This document shows positions 9,967 through 21,810 of a DNA stretch of 64,000 nucleotides, in pieces. The position numbers were made by a program, and so were the translations under genes. This stretch comes from Coptis chinensis (Eukaryota; Streptophyta; Magnoliopsida; Ranunculales; Ranunculaceae): NCBI GenBank assembly GCA_015680905.1, contig CM027384.1, positions 78,773,501 to 78,837,500 on the forward strand, written 5' to 3'. The notes below the pieces were generated by a model, which ran no database searches, was not told where the DNA came from, and saw only the letters and a program-made list of their open reading frames with translations. Within the stretch, counting starts at the first letter, position 1; every line of letters begins with the position of its first letter.

Positions 9967-12244
9967 ATGGCTTCTTCAGCTGAAAACCATCAACCTCATT
10001 CAGCCACTTATGGCGCCACCACAGCTCCACCACCAACACCTGCAGCACAAACAAACTGTCTCTCCACAAACGACGCAGCCGATACACTTTCTCACTTTCT
10101 TCATCGCCTTCCACCATCTCTTTCTTTACCTCCTCGTCTTTCCCCACGTACTACTTGTCCTCCTAGCATATCATTCTCTCCTCAAAACACAAGTTTCCTT
10201 GATCCCTATCTCTCTTCCTTCTCACAACTTGGTTTTTTCCAACTCACCAACCATCCCATCCCTTCTCAACTCGCTCTCTCAGCTGAGTCGGAATCTCTTT
10301 CTCTGTTTAACCTTTCCAAAACTCAAAAACATCAATCGTTCTCTAACACATGGCCTCTTGGGTACGACGAGGGGGATGACAACAACAACATGGAAGGAGG
10401 TCCCATCGAATCGTTCTGTTTCGATAGCTCTTGTTCTACCGAGTCGACTGAGGTAACTAGTTCAACTCAGTTATCACTGGCTTCATTACAAAAGTTCACT
10501 AGTGAGTTAGAGAAAGTTGGTACAGATGTAGTGGAAGCGTTATCGTCCGCCATGGGCTTTAGTAAGCGTTTGAAAGAGAAAGACATTCAGTTTAGTTCGT
10601 TGATGTGGGTTTCTGAAGGTGTTGCGGGTAATAAACAGATGATATCCGGTCGGTTTTACCCGTACATCATAGCTTTGCAATACCAGATTACATGCAGGAA
10701 ATATTCGGTCCTCACTGATTCGGGTTGGAGTTCCGTGTCACCTCAGGTCGACTCGGTCCTAGTCACTGTTGGAGACATTGCTCAAGTGAGTATAAATCAT
10801 ATTTCCATTCTCAATTTGGTTTCGTTATATTACAAGGATTCAAAGCAACCCTGGGAAAAATCTTAATTAATAATCACTACTTGACCATTGCTAACCACAT
10901 ACGTATATTTGGGGCCTGGTCCCTTTACATTGAAAATGAAAGGTAGACCCTAATGACGGCCATAGTAAGTTGCACCCTACATACTGTTGCCCCACCCTGA
11001 CCTGGAGGTGTACTCACATCTTGTGGGAGTGAGAACCTCATGCACCAGTCTGACCAGAGGCGAACCCTCTTTGACAAAGTTTGTCTAGCCGTACGAATGA
11101 CTCAGGTGTTACACGCTTGGACTCTATTCAACGTCTGCAGCTAATATGGTGTCCTTGTTTTTGAGCATTTGTATACCTAATTTGAGGCGTTTTACAGTTG
11201 AAACTTAAAAAGAACTTGAGGTGGTAAATGTTATAGGGTCCAAGAGAGTGCCAATGAAATAGGCCCCTCCCGTTACATCAGCCGGGGAAGACGATCTTAC
11301 ACGTCACTTCATGTATTAAATAATGAGATGAGTGGATGACAGCCATCTTCTCATACCAATGTTATTTCTAATAATCAATGGCGGCATTTGCATCAACAGG
11401 AGAATGTGTCTGTCAACTTGATCAATTGTTTGATACATAGACCGACTTTGTGGCAAGGATACCCGGGTTCAATATACTAAACATGTCATTTTCTTCTACC
11501 AATCAATACGGAAACTGAGAACATTTGGTTCTCAAATCAAGCATTAGCATATATAATCATCCAACACAAGGAAACAAAATCTCACCTGGAGGATGCATTC
11601 ACAAAATGTATCTGTTTGGAAAAAAAAATGTTCTCTATGTTCTGCATGAATACATATAACTCGAAAAGAAAAGTAACGTACAAGTCTGAGAAAGCCCATA
11701 TAACTAGTTTTGAATACTTCATTTATGCCAAACAAGACCTCTGAACCTCCCTTGCAGGTCCAGCCAAACAGTGCTTCTGAAATTCGACTCTGACATGAAA
11801 TTGTTTAAGCCAAAATCTGAAGAATCCTGACACTTGCCATACTGTGTAACTCTTAGAGAAGATTACAGTATGAGAAAATTTATCCAGGAGTTCTAACTCA
11901 CTCTCCCATTTGTGCATTAAAAGGTATGGAGCAATGGTAAGTTGAAAAAGGTGAGAGGCAGACCGGTGGCAACTTCAGGCAACGACAACTCGCGCTTTAT
12001 AACCATGTCATTGTTGGTGACTCTCCCTACAGATACTACTGTCACCATTTCTCCCTTCCTTCCCGTAATTAGTTCTCATGCAAATGACTCTGCCAATGAC
12101 GAAGGTCAGGAAAATGACAAGGTTGATAAGGTTACACAAGAGAAGATGATTTTCGATACATTTTCTTTTGAGGACTACGCATGGAGAGTTTATCATGAAA
12201 GGTTCCTCTTTAAGGACCCACTTGATCGATACCTCATCAAATAG
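9967..12244 (+). CDS. 2-oxoglutarate/Fe(II) dioxygenase-like protein, putative pseudoenzyme
   Basis: Two exons, 9967-10785 (donor GTGAGT) and 11924-12244 (acceptor AAAAG), join in frame as DIAQ-VWSNGKLKKV to give 379 residues. The N-terminus is serine/proline-rich. Residues about 76-100 (FLDPYLSSFSQLGFFQLTNH) match the N-terminal dioxygenase fold. GRFYPY, GWSSVSPQVDSVLVTVGDIAQVWSNG and RFITMSLLV match the double-stranded beta-helix strands of plant gibberellin/flavonoid-type oxygenases. The catalytic HxD that should precede the GW-V-P strand is absent, because the loop is shortened. The distal iron-ligand histidine (normally in a HRVV motif after WSNG) is replaced within VRGRPV. The SRF-T-MS segment near the usual 2OG-binding RxS is altered. 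The fold is therefore kept but iron binding seems lost. The frame is open throughout, so this looks like a conserved non-catalytic family member rather than a decayed gene. Substrate or partner unknown. Confidence 0.8.
10786..11923 (+). other. Intron of the dioxygenase-like gene
   Basis: A 1.14-kb GT-AG intron without recognised coding content. Near 11,002-11,045 a GAGGTGTACTCAC...GTGAGAACCTC near-palindrome could form a hairpin. Confidence 0.7.
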
Positions 12245-13921
12245 AGTACCTTTCGAATTTTGAAGCCGACCAATACTAAATAATATTTTTCTCCAACATA
12301 GTATTGTCAAGCAATCAACTATGTTTCAAGTTGTCGCTATGGGACCTTTGATATTTATCTAGAGCACAGAAGTGGCTGTGATGCCTAAAACCTTCCTTGA
12401 AGTATATTTTGGAATTATTTATTTATTTTTTTCTTCTTTTTTCAAATTTTAATTTTTGATTGTCCTTGATTATGATGAATGTTTTATAAATGTGGAAAGA
12501 AAAGAATGAAATCATTTCAGTATGAAATTCTTGGAGCTGTTAAAAGTTTAAACTGAAACAAGTGAGCCTTGGTCTGACCTAAAGCCAGCTACTGCTAGCA
12601 TTTTGTGGCTTTTGGCTGTCACCTCACTGAAAGCTAATCCAGCCTCCATGCCATGAATTTGGAGAGAAAACTATGGCAGTATAGCCTGACATGACAACAA
12701 CACCCTAACCCCTATAAGCCGGAAACTAACAATATGTAACAACATTTTCTCATACCAAGCAATTTGTTTCTCAACTTTTTCAGACGTCAGTAATTGGTAA
12801 AATCATGATGATAACTATTAAGAGTTCTTTGTGAGTCATTAGATAGGTGGGAGAGAAGGCGGAAACTATATTAAGCCATACTCTCCTTTCTCTCTAAACT
12901 TTCTTCTTCATTAGCAATAATATAATTTCACTATAACATTTTGCATACATGAAAATATATATTAATAAGAAAATAGAAAATTTTACGACAGTTTGATATC
13001 CAGAATTACATGATACAGAAAAAGTGACTAAATGAGAGTCACTTGATCAAGCACAATTTTGTATAGTAGATGACTAGATAGTATATTATAAGAATCTTAT
13101 GGCTGAGTTACTCGAGTTCTCAACATGTGATGTGCTTTGTTAAGGACGTAAAACTTTCGATCATTAGAGATACTATACCTCACAGAAGGTTAAATAGTAA
13201 CGTAATTACATTAAAAATTATGGGATTGAAATGATTGAACTGACAGATGAGATTAAATTCTCCTTTCGTCTTCCATTTTGATCCGTTTTCTCTATAGATG
13301 TTATTATTCACTCTTATTCAGACCAAATTCATGTGAAAAACTAAGTTGTTTAATATTTCACAAAAAGATTAAGATGGGGTTGAACCAGTCATTTGATTTC
13401 AGAACAACCAAACCTACAAATTTCTCACCTATATAAGATGATAGGATATGACTATTTCAGTAGTACTTGTCTCTTCTGAATCTTAGCAAGTGTCCATTAA
13501 GGAGTTCTAATGGAAATGGCTGTGGAAAACTTTTAAAACCAAATCAAACAATAACTCTGACTACTTACAAGCGGAAGAGAGAGAGAGAGACTGCAAAGAT
13601 ATTTTATTGGCGGTTTTCTTCCTCTGTTTATATAAACATCATAAACAGGATCAATTGCAACTAAGCATGCAACCGATGACAGCCATACATAAAATGTTTC
13701 CCCTTCAACCTATGATGTGTCTCACTTATACTTCACCAAATAAAGTAATGACCGGATCCTACTTTGGGCAAGAAATGCCAAACACTCGTCAAAGAGCAGG
13801 AAATTTGGGTGGTATAGATACAAAGAAAAAAAACAAGTATTGCGGCATTTAAAAAACGAAAAACTGGAAAGAATGTGTATGGGAATACAAGGCATGTGAT
13901 CTCTGGTACCTTTTTCCTCTT
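12245..13921. other. Convergent 3' intergenic region
   Basis: It lies between the 3' ends of the plus-strand dioxygenase-like gene and the minus-strand NADH dehydrogenase gene, and must contain both 3' UTRs. A short (GA)n tract lies at about 13,577-13,590. No other gene or element was recognised. Confidence 0.5.
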
Positions 13922-16900
13922 TCAAATACGGCTTATATCACGTCCAAACACAAATGTCGTGAGCCAGTTAACCGCTACATAAAATCTGTTCCTCCAGCTT
14001 ACCACACGGGTCAGATATGCTGATCGCCAGATAAACCAACTGACAAATCCCGTGAGAGACAGACCTTTTGCCTCCTGAGAAAGATAAGCAACTTAGTTAG
14101 CCACTTAGTTAAAGTAAATTAGCTGAAATAACTAAAATTTTGAGATACCGACTTTGCTCTTCCTGAGGTCTACAAGAGCTTTGTATCTGCCAACAGTTGC
14201 CATGCTGCCTAAATGCTTGTAGACAAATGGGGCACCTAATTCCTTGTCTCCGACACAGTGTGCATGTCCTCCGCCTTCTTTTCCAATCTGGTTTAACATA
14301 GCTGCTAGATATTTTCCCTGCCGCTCTGCAACCTGTTCCAAGTTCCCTGATTAAGTAGAATAAAGAGGCAGTGTAACAGTTGCAGCTCGCTCTCTCTCCA
14401 AAAAAAGCGAAACAGACGGACTCGCAACCAGGACGAAATATTCATCTAACTTAAAATAGGAAAAGAGGGTTTCAGCATATACTTGAAAAACGAATAAGAG
14501 AAAAGGACCACATTGGCTAAGTCAAGAAGATTTCATGTTTTCTTTCTATTTTCTTCCCTTTTTTTTTCTCACTTTTTTATCCTTTCCGAATGAGGATAGG
14601 ATTATCCCATGAAAATAAAGAGTCCATCAATGAAGAATGAAATCAATGTCACAGTTAACTCCACGCTTATCACCTTGTGATACATTTTCCTAAAAACTAA
14701 GATAGTCCGATGGTGGAAAATTAACTCCATAGTGGAGGAAAGACAAACTAGTAAACAAGTCCTTGAGATCATGTGAAATATTATTTAAGTGACCTACAGA
14801 ACGTGAACCATCTAAAATAAATCATGGGTTGGGTCCCCTTAGAGACACTGCTGGTGCACTCTCTCTACTCGGGCTTTTAGAGCAACCGGTGCTAAACGTG
14901 GTATAGGAGTGGTTTGTTCTTAAGAGGTAGCCAGTTCAAGTTTTCCCAACAGTGTTTACCAAAAAAAAAAAAAAAAAATCCTGTCTACACCTCGGGCTTT
15001 TTAGAGTCACTGGTATACAGAATTGGCATCAATCTTGTAATATGAGATATATTTATTAAGCTTTACAAACCAAGGAGATTCAACTACCTTTTAGAACAGA
15101 AGACGCGTAAAATGGTTTTGACAAAGTCATGAACTAACTCACTAAACGCAATGGAAATACATTTTCTGACTTGACAAATATTAAAAGTTGTAAATTATTC
15201 GAAAAAATACCTGGGCAAGAGCTGGAAGAACTGGTTTTCCAGTAGTTTCAAGGAACCCAGCACAATCACCAACTGCAAATACATCTTGTACAGAGGGAAC
15301 ACGCAACCAATCGTCAACGCCAATCCTGATAAAATAGACTTCAATCATTATATAGCCACTCCCTCCTTGACAGATAACAAACATGCACTTATTCGTTTAG
15401 GCAGGAAACTTATAGGTTAGAGCTCCGATATGACTTCAGTGTGAAACATAGACCTAAAAGGAAGTCAAATATACCTTCCACCTGGTGATTTCGGAAACTC
15501 CATAGACTTTGTAAAAGGTGACGGACCAACACCTGTAGACCACACTAGCAGTCCATAAGGGACCTCAGTGTCATCACTGAGAATTATTTTCTGAGATTGA
15601 ACATCCTTGACAACTCCATGCACAAGGCGAACTCCAGACTGTGAGGACACAATAGAGATATATAAGGAATACCACAGCTACCGTGAAGAACAGATGTTAT
15701 CAATCTTGTGAAACTCACATATTTTATTAGGATCAATTACCTTTACTAATGACCAATAAGGCAATAAGTTTCTCTCAAGTGAAAGTTTTGCCAAGCTGCT
15801 GCAGCTCGTTAAGCTAATTAATGTTTCTTTAATTACCCGACGAAAATGTGATTTGGTTGGAATTACAATAGCGCACTTTCATACAATAGTATTCTATAAT
15901 GAACTTACTCTTTAGCTTTCAAGTCGCTATTACTTTATGCGTTCACCTTCCTCTTTTTACGGCATAACGTCAACTACTTAGAATTTGGAACAAATGCCAA
16001 TTCCAAGTAAGGATTTGCAAGGTATGACACCTGGTTCATCCCTCTATCTACTCATATTTTACCCTGAATGGGTGGTCAAGGTGAAGCCAAATCATGGAGA
16101 GTTGTGCTGTGAACAACAGTTAAGATGATACAGACTACAGAGTGGTGAAGATTTTTGCTTCCCACCAAGTGTCCTCACATCCTTTCTTTCTTTCTTTCGT
16201 TTCTTCCTTTTGTTCTTTGGGTTTGCTTGTTACTGATATTGAACATCTCTAACCTTAGTCAGCTGATTAGTCGCATAGTCTCTGAGGCGAACGTCAAAGG
16301 ATGACAATATCTCATTTGCCTGTAGGGAGAAAGAACCCTTACGGTTAGTAAACTGTGTGGGTAAAGGAGAAAAAATTGGTATTAGCAAGGAGATGATAAT
16401 GCGACTCAAGTTGGCAATCTAAGTTAAGGTCATGGCAGCAAACCTCAATAAGAGTCACTTGGATATAATCCTTCACATGGGAATATCTTTCACGAACATC
16501 GTTCATTATGAAATCACTAAGCTCGCCACTAAACTCAACACCTGTTGGGCCACCTCCTATAACAACACAATGTAAAAGCCTGATCTTTTCTTCCTCTGAA
16601 AGCCCTGCAACATTGGTGAATAGGATAAACATGATGGATTAATACTTAATTGATATATAGACCAAATACACCGGATCTAGGGAGTGACTTATTTTGGACA
16701 GAAATATGTCCTTAGAATGGGGTACCAGGCACTTCAGACAGCATAAGGTTTAAGAGCAGTTTTCTGCGGATCTCCTGAGCATGTGAAACTTCACGTAGAA
16801 AAGTTGCATGCTCTTTGACACCTTTGATCCCAAAAGTTGAAGCTTCTGCTCCCGATGCAATGACCAACTTATCATATGCAATATTAAATTTCCATGGGCG

Positions 16901-17869
16901 GACAGTCTCTACTTCATCGGTAACAGTCTCAAGAGCTTATCTGTAGTTCCATGAAAGAACAACGGGATTAAAAACTTATTGAGGACATAGTGTAAAAATA
17001 CTTCCATCATGAAGATCAATGCAATATTCTTAACTGCAATGAATAGACAATTGGAAACCGAGTCAATGAATCAGACACTTAAAAGAAACCACTCTGTGGC
17101 AAAAACAATACTAAATCTAATTTATTTACAGACTCCATTGGTACAACTTAAATTTAAGCAAATAATCTTAAAATAAAACGGTAATGTGGTGAAAACCATA
17201 TCACAATAAGTACAAGGAATCACATTTGACGTGTATGTTGGGATAAAACATATAGCGGCAATCAATCTAAACTACTATTATCAATGTTTGCACTCTAGTT
17301 CAGTATCCCCATCATCGAAAAATACAAACAAATGGAAGGCACTATTATTAATTAACCACATATCTATATATATACACACAATGCACAATACAAAACATGC
17401 CGAACATCAAATACATCACTATAAAAAAGCACATACCACATGATTTTGGACATCGACAGCATTGCAATTAGCAAGAAAGAAATAAGAACCAGGAGATTTG
17501 GAAATAGCAGGTTGAATCCTACCAATAGGCTCAGCAACAGATCTAAATTCAAGTGTACCAACACAAGTAGAAGCTAATAATGGTGTAAAAACCATATGGT
17601 TCCTAGGTGATACACATACTATATCATATATATTTGTATCTAAACCTTTCATTAATCTACAACCTGCCCATCCTGATCCTAATACTACTACTCTTGGTTT
17701 CTCATTCCTCGTTGTTGGTTCTAGTCCACTTGGCTTCTTTGTTTTGTTTTTGTTGTTCGTTTGTGTTTGAAGTGAAGGTTGAGAAGCATGGGAAGAGGAT
17801 TTGAGGTGAAGGGGCTTTGGGTTTTGAGTAGAGTGATGTGACTTTGAGGATGTTTCTGAACCAAGTCAT
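13922..17869 (-). CDS. NDA: Internal alternative NAD(P)H-ubiquinone oxidoreductase, mitochondrial (NDA type), frameshifted
   Basis: Eight exons on the minus strand: 17869-17437, about 16940-16726, 16604-16444, 16319-16254, 15638-15475, 15325-15211, 14332-14153 and 14074-13922. They encode a rotenone-insensitive type II NADH dehydrogenase, which passes electrons from matrix NADH to ubiquinone without pumping protons. Visible motifs are the first dinucleotide fold [11 protein letters not shown] (FAD), the second fold [16 protein letters not shown] (NADH), [40 protein letters not shown] and the membrane-associated C-terminus GRDISRI. No EF-hand is present, as expected for NDA rather than NDB. 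ATG 17869-17867 begins a plausible transit peptide ([10 protein letters not shown], basic/hydroxylated), but that frame meets a stop near the start of the FAD fold. The fold itself is in a different frame (shift between about 17,740 and 17,760). The acceptor of exon 2 is also abnormal (in-frame TAA). Pseudogene or sequence error; conserved exons argue for recent loss. Confidence 0.82.
14868..15006 (+). mobile_element. tRNA-derived SINE-like insertion in an NDA intron
   Basis: A short body (about 14,883-14,960) carries TAGGAGTGG and, about 30 bases on, AGTTCAAGTTTTC. These resemble polymerase III A and B boxes. An A18 run follows (14,961-14,978). CTCGGGCTTTTAGAG before the body recurs as CTCGGGCTTTTTAGAG after it (14,991-15,006), as a target duplication would. 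About 12 bases separate the tail and the clear part of the repeat, so boundaries are approximate. It lies in the intron 14,333-15,210. Confidence 0.5.
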
Positions 17870-18577
17870 CCCTTTTTTTTTTTTTTTTTGTATGCTCAGA
17901 AACAGAGTTTGCAAGTGATGAATGTTTTATAATAAGTGCAGTTGCTGAGTTGGATCGCTGAGTTTGTGTTGCACGTGTCAACTTTTCGGGTGAGAAATGT
18001 GTTTTTTTGTCTTGCTAGGCTAATGAAATTTTGTTCGAAATGCTAAAATCTCGATGAAATATTGAAACACTTTTCTGCGTAAACCCAGACATTTTGGAGC
18101 TCTCTACTTTGTTGAAACATTTTTGGGCTTTGCTTTTAGGAATGATTTTGACAGTTTCTAAAGGGAAACCTTTGTAATTTATATTCAGATGCTGCTCACG
18201 TGTTTGCCCATAATTTTGTGTTAGTCATGATCTAAAATCATATAAGTCATGTCTGAATGTCTGATGTCGTCTCTCTTAAATAATTGTAGAGTTATTTGTA
18301 TTTTGTAATGACAATATCTAGAGGTAAAGCCCAACAAGTTCAACCAAAGCACTACCCTAGTCAACCAAGTCCAACTCTTCTAAGTTGTATGTATCATACT
18401 TTCACAATATTCACGGGCGATCATTGTATCAGTGAGCCCACTAGTGACGACTGGCCATACACCCAATCTCGCCAGGGTTATGTGTTGTTGAACCGTTGCA
18501 GACTGTAGTCTCTAGGTGTGTATTAAAAAGTAACATCCCCAGAAATAATTAAAATGCTAGCATTATTATTCACTTAG
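17870..18577. other. Upstream region of the NDA gene
   Basis: No coding region was recognised. A T17 run (17,873-17,889) lies immediately upstream of the NDA start codon, within the presumed leader. Confidence 0.4.
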
Positions 18578-19278
18578 GGTGTGTTTGTTTAGTGGCAAAT
18601 CTCTAGTGGGAAAATATTAGATTTTTTTGGGGTATTTTTCCCACTTAGAGTTTTTGCCGCTAATTTGTAGTGGGAAAATTTCCACCACAAATAGTTTGTG
18701 TTTGTTTGTTTATAGTGGGAAAAAATGGAATTTGAGATTTGCCGTGCGGTGTTTGTTTACATGGTTTTTTTCCCATGACAAATAATTTTTCAACTTTTTG
18801 GAAATATACATTTTTTTTGTTTTCAAACTCAATAGAGTCTAAAAAAAACTAAAAATAAAATACAAAATAAAAATAATTAAAGACAAATACAACTCAACAT
18901 TAATAGTAATAATGTCTTTTGAAACAACTATAAAATAAAGTCAAAGTGCAATAGACTTTAACAACCATTGTTATCCAAACACATATAAAATGTCATTGTG
19001 CCTTGGATAAATTCTATTTATATATTTTCCCATACTCGGATCACATGCTATGGCTTGATCCCAAACCTTGTTCTATGATTTTCTGTTTAGAATCGTCGTG
19101 TTGCTCAGCCACAGCTTAGATTGGTAAACTCTTGCCAAGTTTCCAATACATGCTCTCTTTTCCATAGTAGGACATGTTAAGGCAGAAATTGGATATGATC
19201 AACTCTACAGATTTATGTCTTATTTCACATAAAAAATTAGGAGCAAATGCAACAAAATGCATATGTTATGTCTTTGTG

Positions 19279-19382
19279 AGGATGGATGGTTGGATACAAT
19301 AAACACATCACTCCAAGGAGAAACAGAGTAAGGATGGATGGTTGGATACAATAAACACATCACTCCAAGGAGAAACAGAGTA
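19279..19382. repeat. 52-bp exact tandem duplication
   Basis: AGGATGGATGGTTGGATACA... occurs at 19,279-19,330 and again, essentially identical, at 19,331-19,382. Recent slippage or unequal exchange. Confidence 0.9.
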
Positions 19383-19671
19383 TACAGGAACCCATTTATA
19401 TTTGTAGACTATATCGGAAGATTGAACGGATATAAAAATGTTCCACACTTAGAATAGCATTCAACTTGAAGTTCCTCTCTTCGCAACAAAAAGCTCTGCA
19501 TTTCATTCCAAAGGAATACAAAAGATTTAGCCGAAGGACAAGCTTACAAGCTCAACAAAAAATGACCAATGAATCAATTTTACAGGTACTGGGGAAGCGA
19601 GCAATCGCAAGGTTGTTGATGGGTTGAGAGCATATTGATTTTAGATACAGGTAACATTTTTTCTACACTTT

Positions 19672-20753
19672 CTATTCAACGGGAGAGGAATGAAGCAGTG
19701 CTGAACTCATTTCCCATATCTTGACTAAAGTGGCGGAACACCGCTCCAAGTAGCATTGTTGAATAGGAACAATCGAGTTGCTCCACCGATGGCTTCTGTT
19801 GGATATACTCGAGACGTAATGCAAGTCCGCCCACCTTGAGCAAATGCTTCAACTATAGAGTGATCAACCTAGGTATAGCATACATTTGAAACAGTAAATA
19901 TCCATATGCAAATAAGAACATGTGATGTTCACAACAGATCATACTAAGAGTTTGAAAGTCATTATGGAGCATTGCAGGAATATACACTTGACTAGAGTAG
20001 CAACAATTAATCCTGTATTAATTTACTCTTCATAGATTTTTGCAGTTGCCCGGTGCACATAGACGGTTAATTTTGTTATTTTTTTTCCTGAAAGAAGTAT
20101 CCATTCCATAACATATAAATCAATCAGTTAAAGACGCAGAGTGTAACATATAACTTTGTTCTATGCAAAGAACTTTGAGAGACTTACCAATATTCTAACT
20201 GAGAACTTTTCATTCTTGAGTACAGGGGTGGTGCTTCTAGAAACTTGTTTACTGACATCTGTGGCCTTTGACGATCTGCAGCAAAAAAAAGTTTATTTAG
20301 AATTTCTTTATCAAGCTCTAGGTTTCATTTTCATTTTATCTGTGTATTCGATAACATTATCAGGCTCTTAACATGTTTTGATGACATTACAAGTTAAGAG
20401 AAAGCACACACCTGTGAGGCTTTGCCCACATTGAGGGGCACAATTGACCCAGCTTCAAGCTTCACACTGTTGAATTCTTTCTTGTTCAATCTCAAGCTCT
20501 CTACCTCCTTTACAGGCCATTGAAGTACATTGATCTTAGTCTTATCATCAAATAAAACAACCCTTGGAACAGTATGTAAAAAGAAACAAGTAAAAAAAAT
20601 ATAAGGCCATCATACATCTTAAAACTCTTTTAATAATTGAATTCATCTAATATTAATGCAATTCAATTTGCAAACCTATACTTGAACTGATGCCCACCCT
20701 TTCTGGATATCAGCAAGTTCGCTGTCAGTCTCTCCAGTCCAGCCCCAACACCT
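19672..20753 (-). pseudogene. Vacuolar invertase (GH32 beta-fructofuranosidase) C-terminal fragment, transposon-borne
   Basis: Four minus-strand exon pieces keep the order of a plant acid invertase C-terminus. At 20753-20682: [21 protein letters not shown]. At about 20570-20412: VPRVVLFDD, then LQWPVKEVESLRLNKKEF. At 20275-20188: SSKATDVSKQV and FSVRIL. At 19868-19672: [20 protein letters not shown] and RLFLFNNAT, then VKIWEMSSALLH in a shifted frame, with the normal-looking stop at 19,672-19,674. In an intact enzyme these form the end of the beta-propeller and the beta-sandwich. Splice signals remain at several junctions (CAG/GTGTGT, TTG/GTAAGT), so the piece was copied from genomic DNA, not mRNA. 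Defects are a missing stretch of roughly 70 residues between the second and third pieces, a lost acceptor before VPRVV, and a frameshift after NNAT. The catalytic N-terminal propeller is absent. Confidence 0.82.
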
Positions 20754-20761
20754 TGCAATAG

Positions 20762-20870
20762 CAGCACCCAGCACCCCAGCACGCAGCAACAGCACCACCA
20801 CCCAGCACGCACAAAGTCAAAAACTCAAAACACACCCACGCACACACAAAGTCAAAAACTCAAAACACGT
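20762..20870. repeat. CAGCACC-rich and ACAAAGTCAAAAACTC repeats
   Basis: Degenerate CAGCA/CCAGCAC units are followed by two copies of CACAAAGTCAAAAACTCAAAACAC. Simple-sequence expansion directly abuts the invertase exon, marking where the captured homology breaks off. Confidence 0.7.
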
Positions 20871-21550
20871 TAAGTAGTTAATCTCCAAAACCAATTCAAG
20901 CACATTTAATCACCATATATACTTTGGTTCTTTATAAATTCTTGTTGTCCCGTCAACACACTTTCTGGTATACCCCCAATTTTTTATATCAAATAAATCT
21001 GCTAAAACAAATTCAGGAAGAGAAAAAATTATCCACAAAATGGAAATTTCATAATGTATTCCATCACAAACTCAGTAGATATGAAAAGAGATTTAACCAT
21101 TAGAGTGAAATTGATAGAATTCTATTCCAATTAGGTCAACAAAACACAAACACGAATTTCAGATTAACCAATTGACTTTTGTTTATGTTAACATACACTA
21201 CCATATATCGTTACATCCAAAACAATCGACATAAGTTAACTGTGAGGAGAGGAAAGAGAGAAGAGAATGAAGAAAACGGGAGAAGAGAACGAAAGAGAGG
21301 ATACCTGTCCAGACCGTACTTGAGGGAGTGAATGAGTGAGAGGGAGATGAGAGGGAGCGATGGTGGCAAAATTTTCTTCAACTAGTGGGAAAATTTCGAC
21401 TGGCAAAAGAGTTTAGGGGGAGAGGTGGATTATATTTTCCCACTTCTAGTAGGAAAATTTCGTTTGCCGGCAAATTGAGAATAGTGTTTGCCAGTGTCCT
21501 TAAATGAACCCAAACACTGGCAAATGGTGCATCTAGTGGGAAAATAAAAT

Positions 21551-21810
21551 ATGATATTATGAAATTTTAGATGGATTGATGAGGCCAAAGTGCAATAAAC
21601 AATTAATTGTAGACCAAATCCTAATATCACTATTATCAGTAGGACTAAACTATCAAAATACTAATTAAGTGATGACCAATAATTTTAAAGGCAAATGTGG
21701 TATTATGAAAATTTTGATGGGCTAACGACAATTTTAAACCAAAGTGCAATAAACAATTAATTGTGAACCAAATTCTAATATCACTATTATCACTAGGAAA
21801 AACAAAATGC
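21551..21810. repeat. Imperfect direct duplication, about 154-bp period
   Basis: A block including CCAAAGTGCAATAAACAATT and CTAATATCACTATTATCA occurs at about 21,551-21,655 and again at about 21,705-21,805, with small differences. It lies directly beside the right end of the putative transposon. Confidence 0.75.

Larger units (their letters stand above)
18578..21520. mobile_element. Probable DNA transposon carrying an invertase gene fragment
   Basis: The left end (TTAGGGTGTGTTTGTTTAGTG, then GGCAAAT and AGTGGGAAAATAT) and the complement of the right end (GTGTTTGGGTTCATTTAAGG, then ACTGGCAAA and AGTGGGAAAATAT) share the same order of motifs, with small insertions. Both ends are packed with TTTTCCCACT and TTTGCC repeats. 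TTA precedes the left end, which would fit a PIF/Harbinger target, but a matching right duplication was not found, so exact ends are uncertain. No transposase was recognised. The cargo is the vacuolar invertase fragment at 19,672-20,753. Confidence 0.5.

Noticed and set aside
17607-17804. Plus-strand hydrophobic frame
   Set aside because: Antisense shadow of NDA exon 1.
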